Positions 52,237-64,000 of a stretch of 64,000 nt of DNA are shown piece by piece. Positions within the stretch are counted from its first letter, which is position 1. Every line of letters starts with the position of its first letter. The notes below the pieces were generated by a model. That model saw nothing but the letters and a program-made list of their open reading frames with translations, ran no database searches and was not told the DNA's origin. Origin of the DNA: Symsagittifera roscoffensis (Eukaryota > Xenacoelomorpha > Acoela > Convolutidae); contig NC_087068.1 of the NCBI RefSeq assembly GCF_963678635.1, positions 57,211,896 through 57,275,895 on the forward strand, written 5' to 3'. The translations under genes and the position numbers were made by a program.

Positions 52237-52530
52237 TCTATGACATGTGCGACGCAACTAATTTAAAAATTGGCGCAGCACTTTTACATTCACATCAAGG
52301 TACCAACAAATTGAATCGAATCTCAGCAAATTGAAGACTTTTCAGATAAGCTGAATTACGACTCTCTACATTTATGATAGAATGTACAGCTATAATCTAT
52401 ATAATGAAAGATTATGAAACTTCAATCTTCGGATCGAAACATCCTACAGTTTTAATTACTGACCAAACACTCATTGTTTTTCTTTTTACACAAGAATCTA
52501 ATCCTAGCCAATTAGTTTAAGCATTCCAAA
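52237..52530 (+). pseudogene. RNase H remnant
   Basis: Reads MCDATNLKIGAALLHSHQG, then IECTAIIY and VLITDQT. The three acidic residues of the RNase H site (D, E, D) are still visible, but stops interrupt the frame at about 52340 and after. Located directly after the RT remnant as in Ty3/gypsy pol. Confidence 0.75.
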
Positions 52531-53259
52531 TATTTTAGATAAAGTTTCCAACCCACGTTCTGACAGCAGGTGTATATAATCCAAAAACACCACCAGAACT
52601 AATTACACGAAAAACAATAGAGGAAATACTTCAGAACATTATACTTTTTCTGGCTAAAAACGAAATATCACCACGACTAGAATGTCATTATGCAGTCAAA
52701 TTGACTCTGATACTAAAAAATGAATAATTTGAAACCTTTTTTTACTTTATTTAGGTTGCTAAAACAACAATTATGAAGTTGATCTGTTAAGAAAAAATCT
52801 TATTTAAAATTATACCATATTCATCATACTTATAAAACAATTCAAAATTAGAAAAACTTTAGCAAATTCCACAATGAAATAAAACCTTCTCATAATGGAA
52901 AAAGTATATCTGATTGGTACAATAAATTTAGCAGGACCATTAGACATCTTCAAAAATATATTAAAAAAAATTGATTTAGAAGACCCAAATCACAAAATAC
53001 CTTTAACAAACCACGAAACCCAAAATATCTTTTCGCCATGCTCAGTCAATTTAACAACTGACCTACTCAAGAAGTATCAAAACCTTGATGCTTTTATTGG
53101 CTACATGAAATCTTAGCACAATTTGAAAACAAAACCCAAAAAAGTCGATATAACCCTTCTAGGAAACAAAAAACTACAAAGATACTTTCGAAAATTCAAC
53201 AATACAACCATAAAGGAAAACATTGATCTCTTAGATTATCATTTCCCAGATACAAAAGT

Positions 53260-53920
53260 AATTTGCTTAACACTAAGTCTACCACTAGCATTTCATACAT
53301 CACACTCTTTAAATACAGCAGAACACACTCAGAGTTTATAGGACAAAGCTTGTTCTTCAATCATAGAAATTCATATGTCACAGAAAGTCCTATATCACCA
53401 CATTCAGATGGACGTTCATACTTAATGATCATTGTAGACTCATTTACTCATTACGTAGCATTGACCCCTGATTCCCATTGTAATGCTTTCTATGCATACA
53501 TAAAACATTATGAACATTGGATAGCAACGTTTTGATTATCCGAAATCCTTGAACAGAATTTACCAACAACGAATTAATTAATTTATGTCATCATCTAAAA
53601 TTAAACACAAAGCCAGCACCTCACATGCTCCAATGACGATTGAAATAATTGAAGGTAAAAACCGTTTACTACAAGAATACCTCCGATGTATAAATAATGA
53701 AAGCGATAAGAACACTTTAGGGTCAACAGACGTAGAGTGATTTCGACTAGCAAATAACTCTCGGATCACAACAAAAAATGGATTATTACTTTGCGAAATG
53801 AATTTAAACCAAAAACCACAAAAACCATTAAAATTCACTGTAAATTCCTCACAAAGTGCACAAGGACATTGCCAACTAATTAAAGATTCGCTTTGCAACA
53901 ATTTACCACTTTATACTCAT
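53260..53920 (+). pseudogene. Integrase core remnant
   Basis: Reads ISPHSDGRSYLMIIVDSFTH with an integrase catalytic Asp, then KHYEHWIATF followed by a TGA. The frame then shifts; EFTNN-like and LCHHLKLN pieces appear in another phase before further stops. NLNQKPQKPLKF lies near 53800. Frameshifts and stops show it is dead. Confidence 0.75.
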
Positions 53921-55927
53921 GATGAAGACCGTTTGCATCACCAACTAATTTTAAAATTGGCCTCCTGCACCCACAAACATGGATTTTGGATAGAGACAAA
54001 GAATGCAACAAAATTTATCAAAAATTTGCAAAGAAACTACAACAAAGATAAACTATTCATTTCGAAATAAATTCACTTTACACCAGCATCAGACCTTGAA
54101 ATATAAACATTTGGTTATAATTCCAAACTTTACAATGCAAAAAAAAGAATCTCAAAAAGTTACAGCTTCTTAGAAAAAAACCGTATCAAATCATTCAAAA
54201 AAACCCACAGATGTAATATACGAATTAACTGATCAATTACAAAAACAAATCATACAACAAAGAATTATACTTCTAACATATTACCCCAAAGAATACGCTC
54301 TCGGCGAGCTAACTCGATTATATTCTTTTACAGAACTTCAGATTGTTGAAACACCACAAAAACAATAATGAATCACAAACATTAGAAACTCCACAGCCCC
54401 CCATTACTAAAACAAGAACTGTACCCGAAAAAATTCGTTTCGTAAAAACCAGCTGAAAAACAAAGAACAAATCATAAATTACTAGAACAAATTGAAAGTT
54501 CAAAACAAAGTCAATCGTCTCGACTCCGAAATCAACCAAGAAAAGATTATAAAACTTTTATCCACCAATCTAAAATACTAAAATTAGTAGAATCCCAAGA
54601 ACCTTCTACATGAACGCTGAAACCATAAATTAGTTTGTACAGTTGACACTCATCATAGATTGAAAAGCAAAATAACTAGACAACTTTTAATCTTAAATCT
54701 CTAACTTACCTTATATCTATTTCTCAGAAATAATCATTGAAAAATTGACCTATCAGATCACCTGAAACCATCTGACTCATTCTTCAACGCCACTGCTAGT
54801 ATTAGCCGACATAATTCTAACCTGAACTATATCAATAACTCCAACTCAAAAACCTTCGGGTCAAAATAAGCCAAACTCTTACTTTTGCCAAAAAAGCGAA
54901 ACTCTTATTAAATTCTTCAAATAAATATCATATTGAAGTTGGAAGTTCTATCAATCAATCCAAAATCAGCAGTACTCGAAACAATTAGATCCGGAAACTT
55001 GCCTGAAGAAAATTATCAAATTAGCCTACCGCAAAAAGTTCTAAATTCGTCTAGCCTTATGACAACCTAACTCAAAAAAACCTCTAATCATTCCATGATT
55101 AAAAACAAGAGTAAGAAACCTTATACCCAAACATCCAGACTTACCTTCACTCAAACCTCTTTATATCCAGCCCATGTGTCAAAATCAAAAGACAGTTCGA
55201 CACCAATCGATATAACCCGAAAATTTTTCTACAAAATTCGGAAAGCAAATCACTTTTCGAATGCTCATTTTAAATTCTGTAACACAAGTTTATAAATCTA
55301 TCCTTTTCTAATATTTCTCAAAACTGCTCAACACAAATAAATCTTGCAATTTTTTTTTAAGGAAAACGTTTAGAATTTATAGTAATGATTTTCATAGTTT
55401 TTCCTATGCCTTTTCTAAAATTTATTTCCTATTTCAAGTTAACCTTTCTCTTTAGTTTCCCAAGCTAAAGAGTTTTTGATACCTTTAACCAGCTACGATA
55501 ACAAATATCTCTTTTTTCTATATGATACAACATTTCGTAAAAATTAAAGACTTCTAATATTGATATCATTTTCCAAACTTTAACAACTTCCTTCATCCTG
55601 AACACTTATAAGTGTATTGAAAATGCAAAAACTGTTTTGTACAAGCAAAAGTTTTAATAATTATTTTTATAGACGTTTATTTTTAAGACCATATAAATTA
55701 ATCTACTAATGACAAAAAATTGAAAATCAAATTGCAGACACAAGCCCGATGACGATTTCTAACGTATTAATTCAGCCAAAAATCCCCAGTTAGCACCTGC
55801 AACAAGTCAGTCAAATTAACAACAATCATCTACTCGTTTATCTTACGTAGAAAACTCATATAGTTTTGAAGAAAGACTTGCATCATTATCAGAACCATTA
55901 AAACCAGCTCGACGCCATCCACCCCTT

Positions 55928-56636
55928 GTGAACCACAAAACGAACCAACCATCGTACAGTATCTATCCATCATTACAACAAGATAAAAACGAACCAGACA
56001 TCAAAGTAAAATCAAAACCAACTACCATCATTGAGAGTAAAAAAATTCACCCACGACGAAATAGGACCCTAACAAAACAAAGATTTCAATTCAATATACC
56101 CTCATCACCCATAATAAACCCTCTAGACCTTTCAATTCGTACAATCCAGAAAACTCCTCCATCTACAGGTTTAATAGCACAGCAAAATACACCCAATAAC
56201 CCATCAGATTGCCTAGGCTCAACGCCAGCATCTGAGCAATTTAGACAAAATCCGTTCAAACCCACCCCCCCCCCCCCCCACCTCCTCACATAGACCATCC
56301 TTTTGCATGAACTATACCTTAACCCAATGCGAACCAAACCATGTAAATGAACCGATAGAAAGTTCCCCAGATATACCCTTATCACTAGCAGAAACACTAT
56401 CTCTTCCATCACCACCTTCTGAAACAGATATAACACAATTGACTACTTCTCTAACAAGTTTTCCAAGTCAATTGAACGATACATATCAAGAATTACAGAA
56501 GACAAGTAAACCCATATGTTTATATTGGAACTCGTTTGTAGCACCACCTCCCCCATTTGAACAACACATCGATAGCAGTCGCCTTCATTATTGGGCATTA
56601 AGTAGACTACAGTATAGACACGAAATTACACCCTAA
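55928..56636 (+). pseudogene. Two adjoining Pro/Thr/Gln-rich frames, unknown
   Basis: A 121-codon frame (55928-56293) and a 109-codon frame (56307-56636) lie in different phases with a poly(C) run at the junction (about 56266-56279), consistent with one original frame split by slippage. Content is rich in Pro, Thr, Ser and Gln with PPPPF and RLHYWALSRLQYRHE. No family recognised; gag-like or accessory retroelement origin is a guess. Confidence 0.35.
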
Positions 56637-57388
56637 GATATACAGGACATTAACATTCAAAAACTTTCACAACAAATTAGTTTAAAAGTTTGAAATAACA
56701 GTAAAAATTAAACAACTCAGTTAGTTGTTGGTACATCACACATTACCGTTATCTCAACCAGAAATCACTGTTCAACCATTAACCCTCCAATTATTTGCAC
56801 AGAATTAGTATATAAATACAAAAAAAATACTAAAAAACAATAGGCTAAATAACTTTCTACAATCCTTTCTCAGGACTATCATGTACATAAATTTTTTAAC
56901 CTTTTTTTTCAATAATTTTACTTTCCTTTTTTGTGCACCTTGAAACACCAAATCATAAAAACCCCTCACCCGGCACAGGACCACAAGATCTCACCCTAAC
57001 TCATTATGATTGCAAAGATCATCAATAAAAAATGCAATTATTGAGGTCACTTAATGTGACTCTTGAACCACAAGAAATTGAACCCACAAATGTGATTGCA
57101 ACACTTTGCTCAAAATGACGCGCTACTACACTTTTAGGTTATAAAATTACAGTAACATTTTTTGAAAATTAAGTTTTTTGTTTTTTCAATTCTCAAAGGT
57201 AAAAAAAAAACAGATTCGATTATGAATCATAAAAACAAAGCAACATAGAACAATTTATACATCTTGATCCAGAAGACTGTAAAAAAGAAATAAAACTACT
57301 AAAGCTTACAACAAATACAGAGAAGAATTGAAAACTAGCAAATTTTCAAAATTTTTTAGACTTCGCACACCAAGCACAACATCAATGA

Positions 57389-57784
57389 CAGTATCAAGGT
57401 CATATACAGCTTGATGAAAACTTCCCTTATCACGGTGCGCACGGAAGATTAAGTTACTATTTATACGACAAAAACTGGATACCTCTTGAAGGAAGAAATA
57501 ACCCGTTAAACTGTAAAGCAAACACAAAAAAACTCAGGGTATCAAAAAAAACGATTTTTGATTGGAAAATACATCTAGAAGGAATAAAACTAACAGGTGA
57601 TTTAAAAGATGACTTCAAAATTTGTCAAAAATTACTTTCTAAAAGTGATCATGGATGTTCAGAATACACCACCCGCGCACAGGCAAAAAAACCACCCGCA
57701 CACAGCCAAGTTGCTAAAATTCATGCAAGATTGATCAGGAGGTATTTTTTTCGAATCCATACTATTTTATCAGTTACACCCCGA
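57389..57784 (+). pseudogene. 132-codon open stretch without ATG start, unknown
   Basis: Open from a TGA at 57386 to a TAG at 57785. Contains YHGAHGRLSYYLYDKNWIP, three Cys and mixed composition that looks like real protein sequence rather than low complexity. Its place downstream of a pol region suggests an envelope-like or accessory gene fragment, but no motif proves this. Confidence 0.35.
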
Positions 57785-59300
57785 TAGAAAACGATCAAAT
57801 CCAAATCCATATAAAATTAAGATGAAACAGGAAAGAAATTACACGTTTTCAAATCTATCCTGAAATAGAATTAGCATGTTATTATCCAAAATCAATTTTA
57901 TGAACAGACTATTCAGAAAAATTTGTTGAATACGAACAAGGTTTTGACATGAAAACAGGAAAACTCATAATTACCATTTCATATTCAAATCCAAACAGAA
58001 AGGATGAGCAATCTTATATCCCAGTCACATTTTACAAAAACAAGGGAACCAATGGAGAAAAACTCCTACCAGAAATTTGTGACAGTACTAGACTCCAACA
58101 ATTATCACAAATGAATAACACATATTTAGGCGCAATTATTTACGATATTCATATTGTTATGAAACTTGGCTATACTATTTGTAGAAATTTTTAAGAAATG
58201 TCCCTCTTCAAACTAGAAACATTACACCACTGATATCAACTAGAACAAACATAAATATTACAATCTCTAGCATCAACCGTTCTAAAAATAACCTATGCAG
58301 TAACCCTTAAATACCCTATGATCATGCAATAAAAATTCTCACCGCTATATGTCGTACAGTTTAATCCAATTGAAGATAACTATTATCTTCTTACACAACA
58401 TCCCGCTTTAAAACCACCTGTAAAAAAAATTTCACCCGAAACCATCAGAGCAATAGCCCGTATTCCTTATATAGACCTATAATCAATAGACATAAACTCA
58501 AAATCGGATATACAACGTCACATCCGCGCACAATAAGTTCAAGAACTACTTAGAAAAATGGGCCTTTTCCAATGACAAACCGATCACGGCATCCTCCGCA
58601 ATTATGATCCCGTTAGACAAATGTATATTTTTTGCCCCCTCTCTAATAACTTCAGCTTGAAGACAGCACTAGAAAAAAATTGTAACCTACCAAAACACAA
58701 ACGCTTATGAATCATTTTTTAGCATGTAAGACAACTTTCATCTAACATACTTTGTCCCATAAGAGCGTGATATTAACTGTTAACACGAAATCATGCTTAA
58801 GACGAATCTCACACATACTCATACATATTACAGATTTATTCAACGCATTTTTCTTCACATATCATCATCTCGAAACTCTCATCACCAATACATGTTTATC
58901 AACTCCAAATACATCTCACCATACTTTCTTAACTTCACTTATAGCGTAAAAACAACTAACCTTTACGACTTCCTCAGCAATTATGATCCCGTTAGAAAAA
59001 TTTATGTTTTTTGAACCCTGACTAATAATTTTACACTTGAAGTCCTATGTGAATATATTGAACCAGTTGAAAATACTCTTTTAGAAAACATCCACAGTTT
59101 TAAGTTTAATCACAAATTAAGTAATCTTAACCGAAACTGTTACCACAAATTTTTCGCCACAATCAAAAAAAGCTAACAACATTCGCGTAATCGAAATTTG
59201 ACTGCTTTTACGCACTATAACTGTAAACCAAAAGATTAGCAATGTATCACTCACCGTTTGTACACGTGTGTTTCATCAATTCCTTTTAGATTTCACCAGT

Positions 59301-60249
59301 AATTTCTCTAAGAAAATGAAACAAAAACAAAACAAAAATAAATCTTCCGACAAACTTTCAGTTTCAAATTCTAACTTTTGGCCATAGTTATATCGAAGGA
59401 ATAAAATTCACACGTGGCAATGAAAAAATAGCAATGCTGTAAATTACCAGTACAAGGTACTGAATTGAAAAAGAGTAATAAAACAAAAACACTAACCTCT
59501 TATGTGTGTGCTCAGTTTTGTAATTTTTAAATTTTTTGTTTGACTTGTCCACGTTTTTTGCATGCCTTCTACTTAACTTAAAACAGCTCGCCACTGAAAG
59601 GATTGTTTAAGAAATGAATTTATTTAAAAAATTGAAATGTAACTGACAACCTAAATGATAAGAACTTCAACTTGCTTTCAACCGTTTTCAAACTTTCTCT
59701 CAACCCGGTTGGAAGCAATTTTAGGCGGCTTTTTAAGGGCAAATCCAACGCAGCTTTTTAAGGGCAAAAAATCAACCGCATGTATGAGAAGTCTCATGGT
59801 ACCCAAACCAGATCAAACCCAGTTTTAAACTGAATAAATTTTTCTTTTCAACCCCGGATTAAAGTTTTATTAGGAACACTTGAAACGTAACACACACTAA
59901 AAAAAAACCACAGAAACAAATGACAATTTGTTGAAAACAGGACATAACCACAGAACACAGAACAAAAAAGGAAACAACTGACGAAAAAGAACAAAAAAAG
60001 GTTAAACACGAAAAGAGCCACTGCTCAAAAAGACAATAAAAGAACGCACCCCTCTGGACTCACCTGTCAGAACGACGTCACACGAAGTACCCGTACTCGC
60101 CATGTGCTAAAACCCCGACCCTCATTTTTTACCGAGAGTGCTTCTAGGGTGAGCAACTCTATAAAATAACCGAACTAATAAAAACGCTTTTTAGAAAACA
60201 ATTAACGAAGACCATAACTAAAACTGAAATCACTTTTTAGGTGAGGTGC

Positions 60250-60295
<46 letters not shown>

Positions 60296-61310
60296 TTTTG
60301 TGCGTATATATATATACAAATTTATATATACATATATTTATATATACACTTAAAAATAGTGTTTTTGTATTTACATAATTTTTTATAACAAAAAAATTCT
60401 CGAGCAAAGAAACGAGCACGAGCAGCAAAAGGGAGATGAAAACTCGAGAACATTCCGACTCTGAACTGGCAAATCTATTGGTTTTTCTTGCCGCAGTCAC
60501 AAAACACACAGGTTATACAGCATGAAGCCAACATTGCAACGAAAGTACTCATTGAATCAGAATAATGGCCAATTCGATATTGAACTCAGAAATACGATTT
60601 TTAGTCATTTGGCGCTTCACTCAGAGAAGTCAACTCCTATCTTGCTATTCGAAGGATAGCTGAGAATGCACGTAGTCTCGCTCTGTTTAACGAAATCGAC
60701 ACGACGCTATATCAATCTTCAACTTTCTTTGGCACGATCACTCAACTCAACTACGTTGTCTGTTCCCTCACGGGCAACTGTTTTTCTTCTCTCTCTACAA
60801 AACAAATATTTCATAACACGAGCAACTATTTCTCCTCTCTCTTCACTCCTTTTAAGAATGTACTCAAACTCTCTAAATCCGATTTGGTGGAACCAGTTTA
60901 AAACAAGTATTGATTATATCCAATTATATTCTTGATAAAATACTTCTGTGAAACACTTAGAGCTAACCAATCACGACTAATGTTTAAAACTTACGATAAA
61001 TTGTAAGGCTGAAAGTATTTATAGTTTCAGCCACAGGAATAAACTTAATTTAGCAAACAGTTGTTCTTTCTTAGTTCTCCTTCTTGATTCTTTAACTCGC
61101 AACAATACCAGTGTACACTGGATCTATTGAGACTGGGAGATATCAGAGTAAGATTAGGATTGGTATAAGACTAAGAAGTTGCTCGAACCTATCCGGTCGA
61201 AAATACGATAGCGTGACAAAAAGACGGTGTACCATATCCAAAATTATTCTATGAGAAAGCCTGTATTCTATAAAAAAAACTGTAGCCTGAAGGTTTTGTT
61301 TGAGAATCAG
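59301..61310. other. Intergenic, no gene recognised
   Basis: Composition returns to the window norm at about 59.6 kb. A short direct repeat GCTTTTTAAGGGCAAA occurs at about 59730 and 59752. A (TA)n microsatellite lies at 60252-60348. No coding features are supported. Confidence 0.4.
60252..60348. repeat. (TA)n microsatellite
   Basis: An unbroken run of about 20 TA dinucleotides (60252-60292), then interrupted TATATA and CATATA blocks to 60348. Confidence 0.95.
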
Positions 61311-61585
61311 AAGGCTATAATCAAAAATGCTTAAAAAAAGAATAGACAAAATATTCTGCTGTTAAGTAGCCTGAAAACTTTTGCTAGCTTAAAATAACGC
61401 TGTAAATGCTCCTTCGAACTTTGGCCAAAAGCTACCGATTGGGGACATGCCCATCCGGGATTTTTTTGGCCACAGTTTGAAGGAGCATTTACAAGCGTTA
61501 TTTTAAGCTAGCAAAAAGTTTTCAGGCTACTTAACAGGAGAATATTTTGTCTCTTCCTTTTTTAAGCGTTATTGGATATAGCCTG
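61311..61585. mobile_element. Foldback (long inverted repeat) element
   Basis: Two arms of about 118 bp (61312-61429 and 61467-61584) are inverse complements with few mismatches. Marks: TTAAGTAGCCTGAAAAC and GTTTTCAGGCTACTTAA; TTTGCTAGCTTAAAATAACG and CGTTATTTTAAGCTAGCAAA; GAGCATTTAC and its inverse. The loop is about 37 bp around GGGACATGCCCATCC. Palindromic MITE structure; a transcript would form a long hairpin. Confidence 0.9.
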
Positions 61586-62788
61586 GCATATTGCTCAAGC
61601 TTAAAAAATTATACCACGCTGTGCTAGAGTGGGCTGCATACGATTGCTCACCTATCAAGTTTTTTTCTCAGTCCGCTGAACATTATTTAGATTTTTGAAC
61701 GTTAATGTTGCATGTTTCTTGCTCAAACTCAAGACTAAAATTTTTGAAGGTTTTTCTTTGCTTCTACGGCTGAGGCTAACAAAGTGGGTAAAGCTAGCAG
61801 ACGAGTGACAAAAACAACACAGCCAACTTTCGCTTGCGTAAACGGTTTTTCATTCACTTCGATTTTAGTTATTTTGATATAGTTTTTTTTTAATCGTCAT
61901 CAAAACCTTCTGACTGGAATGTTCTGTTTAAGGCAAAAGTTTTATTTATCCAATGATTTCAAAAAAATTATGTATCTAGTGTCAGGTGAGTTTTCTTAAA
62001 AATTTTGTTCATTGTATAATCTTCTTCAATGAAATTCATTCACAGGAGTTTGTTTTTATATGATACACAAGTTAATATTTTTTGTTTTTTAAGAAAAAAA
62101 ACATTTAAAAAACTACGTAGTTGTTTTTTTTTATTTTGAAGAACCTTTGATTATAAGTTTACAGAAAAGTTATTGACATGGATCGATTTGACGGAATAAC
62201 TTTTTCAGTGTTTTAAAATTTCAGCTTCTTTTGATCAACTTCAGCATATCATGATATGCCTGAGCCATCCTCAAAAAAAATGCGTGTTTTGATTATTGTG
62301 GGTGGAGAAAAATTTATTGAAGAGATCATTTTTTTCACTTATAGCTATAACAAACGATTTTTTCAAACGAAGAAAAAATATAACCGTTGCCGTCAATACT
62401 TATTATTATCAAGTTTAAAAATCAAATCTTAGTTTTTTCCAAAAAAAAGATCACTAGGAAAAAATGAAAAGGATAGTGGTGGTAAATTGTGGTGGTAAAA
62501 CTATTGGTTTCTCTCGGTCTCTTCGTTTTTTTATCATAATTTTGAAAGAAAAACTCTGTTTCAGTTTATATTCTGAGTAAGCAGTAGAGTGACGAGGGAA
62601 GCAACTTTGGTTCCCCCTAAACTTTTGTTGTCTCCTTTTCACCAAAATGTTTTTTGATTGCCGACCCTAAATTGATAACTTTTTTCCAATTTTCGAGAAC
62701 GGACGAAACGGAACAATAATTATATATTTAAGAAAATATGCACGTACCTGCTTCACAAGGAAATGAAATCCATATCAGATTTCTGTGC
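61586..62788. other. Intergenic, nothing recognised
   Basis: AT-rich sequence between the foldback element and the next DNA element. No exon, repeat family or RNA gene supported. Confidence 0.4.
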
Positions 62789-63862
62789 ATTATCCGGGTT
62801 GACAACAACATGCTTGTCATGCAATTTTCATGAAGGAAAAAAATGCTTGTCATACTTTTTTCATACAATTTTATAGAGTAAAAGTTAGTGTATGAAAATA
62901 GCAAAATAAGCATTTTTTTCCAGACTATGAAATTGTATGATAAGAATTTTTCCAAAAATAAAAAGACCAAAAAATATTTGTTTTGAAACTTTGTTTTTCA
63001 TCCAAAACACTAACTCTGGATTTTTTTCATAAAAAAACCCAGAGTGTAACTGGCAGTTATCACGCAGATAAACTGCATTTGGTGACTTTTCACATGAAAT
63101 TATACAGTACAAATGTAAATTTTTGTATGTGGCTAGATAATTTTTGGTTTGAAAACTTTGGTCGTTGAGAAAAAAGGCCTGTTTTTTTTACAAATTGATT
63201 TTTATCTTAGCAAATGAAACAAAAAAATCATAATTGTGTTTACAAAAAAAAACACTTTTTTTTCTGTGATTTTTGGATTTTTTTTGGGTGAAAAACTCAT
63301 CCTGGACTACGTTATAAACACAAAAAGTCAAAGTTTTCTCTCGCAAAAATTTATATTTGAGCACAAAAGCAAGTTCGCAACAAAAAAAGGAATTAAAAAT
63401 TTTTTACCCCAAATTTGTGTTTTTGCTTATCAAAAAATGCATATCATACAATTTTCATGCCTGAAAATTATATGATAAGCATTTTTTCCGACCGAAATTA
63501 AATTTTTTGATTGTCAAAATCCCTTCTATCTTAGATATAATTATTAAAAAAGTTTTTTACAGTTATCCAGGCACGTTTTTTCGTTATTTTTGAAAAAAAA
63601 ATCAATCACAAAATGATTATCTTATAATTTTCTTACATGAAAATTGTACGATAAGCATTTTTTTATCAAAAAGCTTAAATCATTTTTCTAATGACCAGAA
63701 AGCTACAAAAGAGGCAGATAGACCAAAAACGTTCATTAAAAACACTTAAAAAACTTTTTAAATTTTGTATGAAATTTGTATAATAAGCATTTTTTCCATA
63801 CACTTCATATATGAAACTGTATGGTAAGCATTTTTCTTCTATGGACGTCAACCCGGGTAATC
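62789..63862. mobile_element. Non-autonomous DNA transposon-like element with inverted ends and subterminal motif array
   Basis: Left end ATTATCCGGGTTGAC (about 62789) and right end GTCAACCCGGGTAAT (ending about 63862) are inverse complements with one mismatch. Inside, the motif ATAAGCATTTTTT or its inverse AAAAAATGCTT-TCATAC recurs about ten times, concentrated near both ends and often next to CATACAATTTTCAT. Such subterminal arrays are typical transposase binding sites. No transposase frame. Target duplication not clear. Confidence 0.7.
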
Positions 63863-64000
63863 CTGGAAGTGACGGCTGATGCTTGATATGAAAAACGTGA
63901 TGTCTTTTATTCAAAAAATGCAGAAATATTCAAAAAAATATTTAAATGTGTTCACATTTTTTAAGGAAAGAGCGAACGAAAAACTAAAAGAGCACCTCGA
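63863..64000. other. Right edge, nothing recognised
   Basis: Short AT-rich remainder with no supported feature. Confidence 0.4.

Larger units (their letters stand above)
48840..54340 (+). mobile_element. Decayed Ty3/gypsy-like LTR retroelement (gag-pol region)
   Basis: Remnants of protease, reverse transcriptase, RNase H and integrase lie on the plus strand in the canonical order PR-RT-RH-IN, which places it with Ty3/gypsy rather than copia. Reading frames are broken by many stops and frameshifts. The plus strand is strikingly A-rich and G-poor, unlike flanking DNA. The stretch 48840-50200 before the protease should be gag-derived but has no recognisable motif. LTRs were not found. Not capable of movement as it stands. 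Confidence 0.8.
54341..59300 (+). other. A-rich, G-poor tract with unknown broken frames, possibly the 3' part of the retroelement
   Basis: Composition continues that of the pol region for 5 kb. Frames are short and broken, consistent with an additional downstream gene or a second nested element. No transmembrane or fusion motif could be recognised with confidence. A repeated segment TTATGATCCCGTTAGA occurs at about 58601 and 58980, each followed by AAATTTATGTTTTTTG- or AATGTATATTTTTTGC-like sequence, indicating an internal duplication. Confidence 0.5.

Noticed and set aside
48840-54340. Recoding or alternative genetic code to explain the in-frame stops of the retroelement
   Set aside because: Stops of all three types occur together with frameshifts and a mutated YxDD box, which is ordinary decay; the two host genes use the standard code.

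Overview
This is nuclear DNA of a multicellular animal, almost certainly an invertebrate. The evidence is a 12-exon gene with GT-AG introns, a four-domain animal-type transglutaminase fold, tRNA-derived SINE-like repeats, MITEs, a higher-order satellite and a decayed Ty3/gypsy-like retroelement. The sequence is AT-rich. Nothing bacterial (operons, Shine-Dalgarno sites, CRISPR) is visible. The phylum cannot be fixed from the sequence alone.

1-23.6 kb, minus strand: a gene for a TBC1D1/TBC1D4-type Rab GTPase-activating protein, assembled here from 12 exons whose phases all join to give 935 codons. It holds two PTB (PID) domains, a DUF3350-like segment and a TBC domain with both catalytic fingers intact. 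The C-terminal end lies off the left edge. Its introns (about 0.1 to 5.1 kb) are packed with one MITE-like family with 16-bp inverted ends, a 1.15-kb near-identical duplication 8 kb apart, tRNA-like repeats and a GC-capped element.

23.6-41.5 kb, no gene recognised: a tandem satellite of exactly eight units of 1,166-1,169 bp (26.5-35.9 kb). Variants show a dimeric higher-order repeat of 2,335 bp and older sub-repeats inside each unit. Then come tRNA-like SINE repeats, a diverged relative of the satellite unit, and three MITEs of about 200-210 bp with hAT-style 8-bp target duplications just upstream of the next gene.

41.5-46.3 kb, plus strand: an intronless 1,610-codon gene. The last 650 residues are a complete transglutaminase fold, but the catalytic Cys is Ser and the catalytic His is Arg, so it looks like a pseudoenzyme. 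Before it lie about 960 residues of acidic repeats, GTEAA-type repeats and a low-complexity Ser/Pro/Gln linker.

46.3-64 kb: gene-poor. A decayed, A-rich and G-poor LTR-type retroelement with protease, reverse transcriptase, RNase H and integrase remnants (about 48.8-54.3 kb) is followed by 5 kb of similar composition with unknown broken frames. After that come a (TA)n tract, a 275-bp foldback element and a 1.07-kb DNA element with inverted ends and repeated subterminal motifs.

The two genes have no obvious functional link. The Rab-GAP would control vesicle traffic; the transglutaminase-like protein looks like a non-catalytic scaffold or structural protein.
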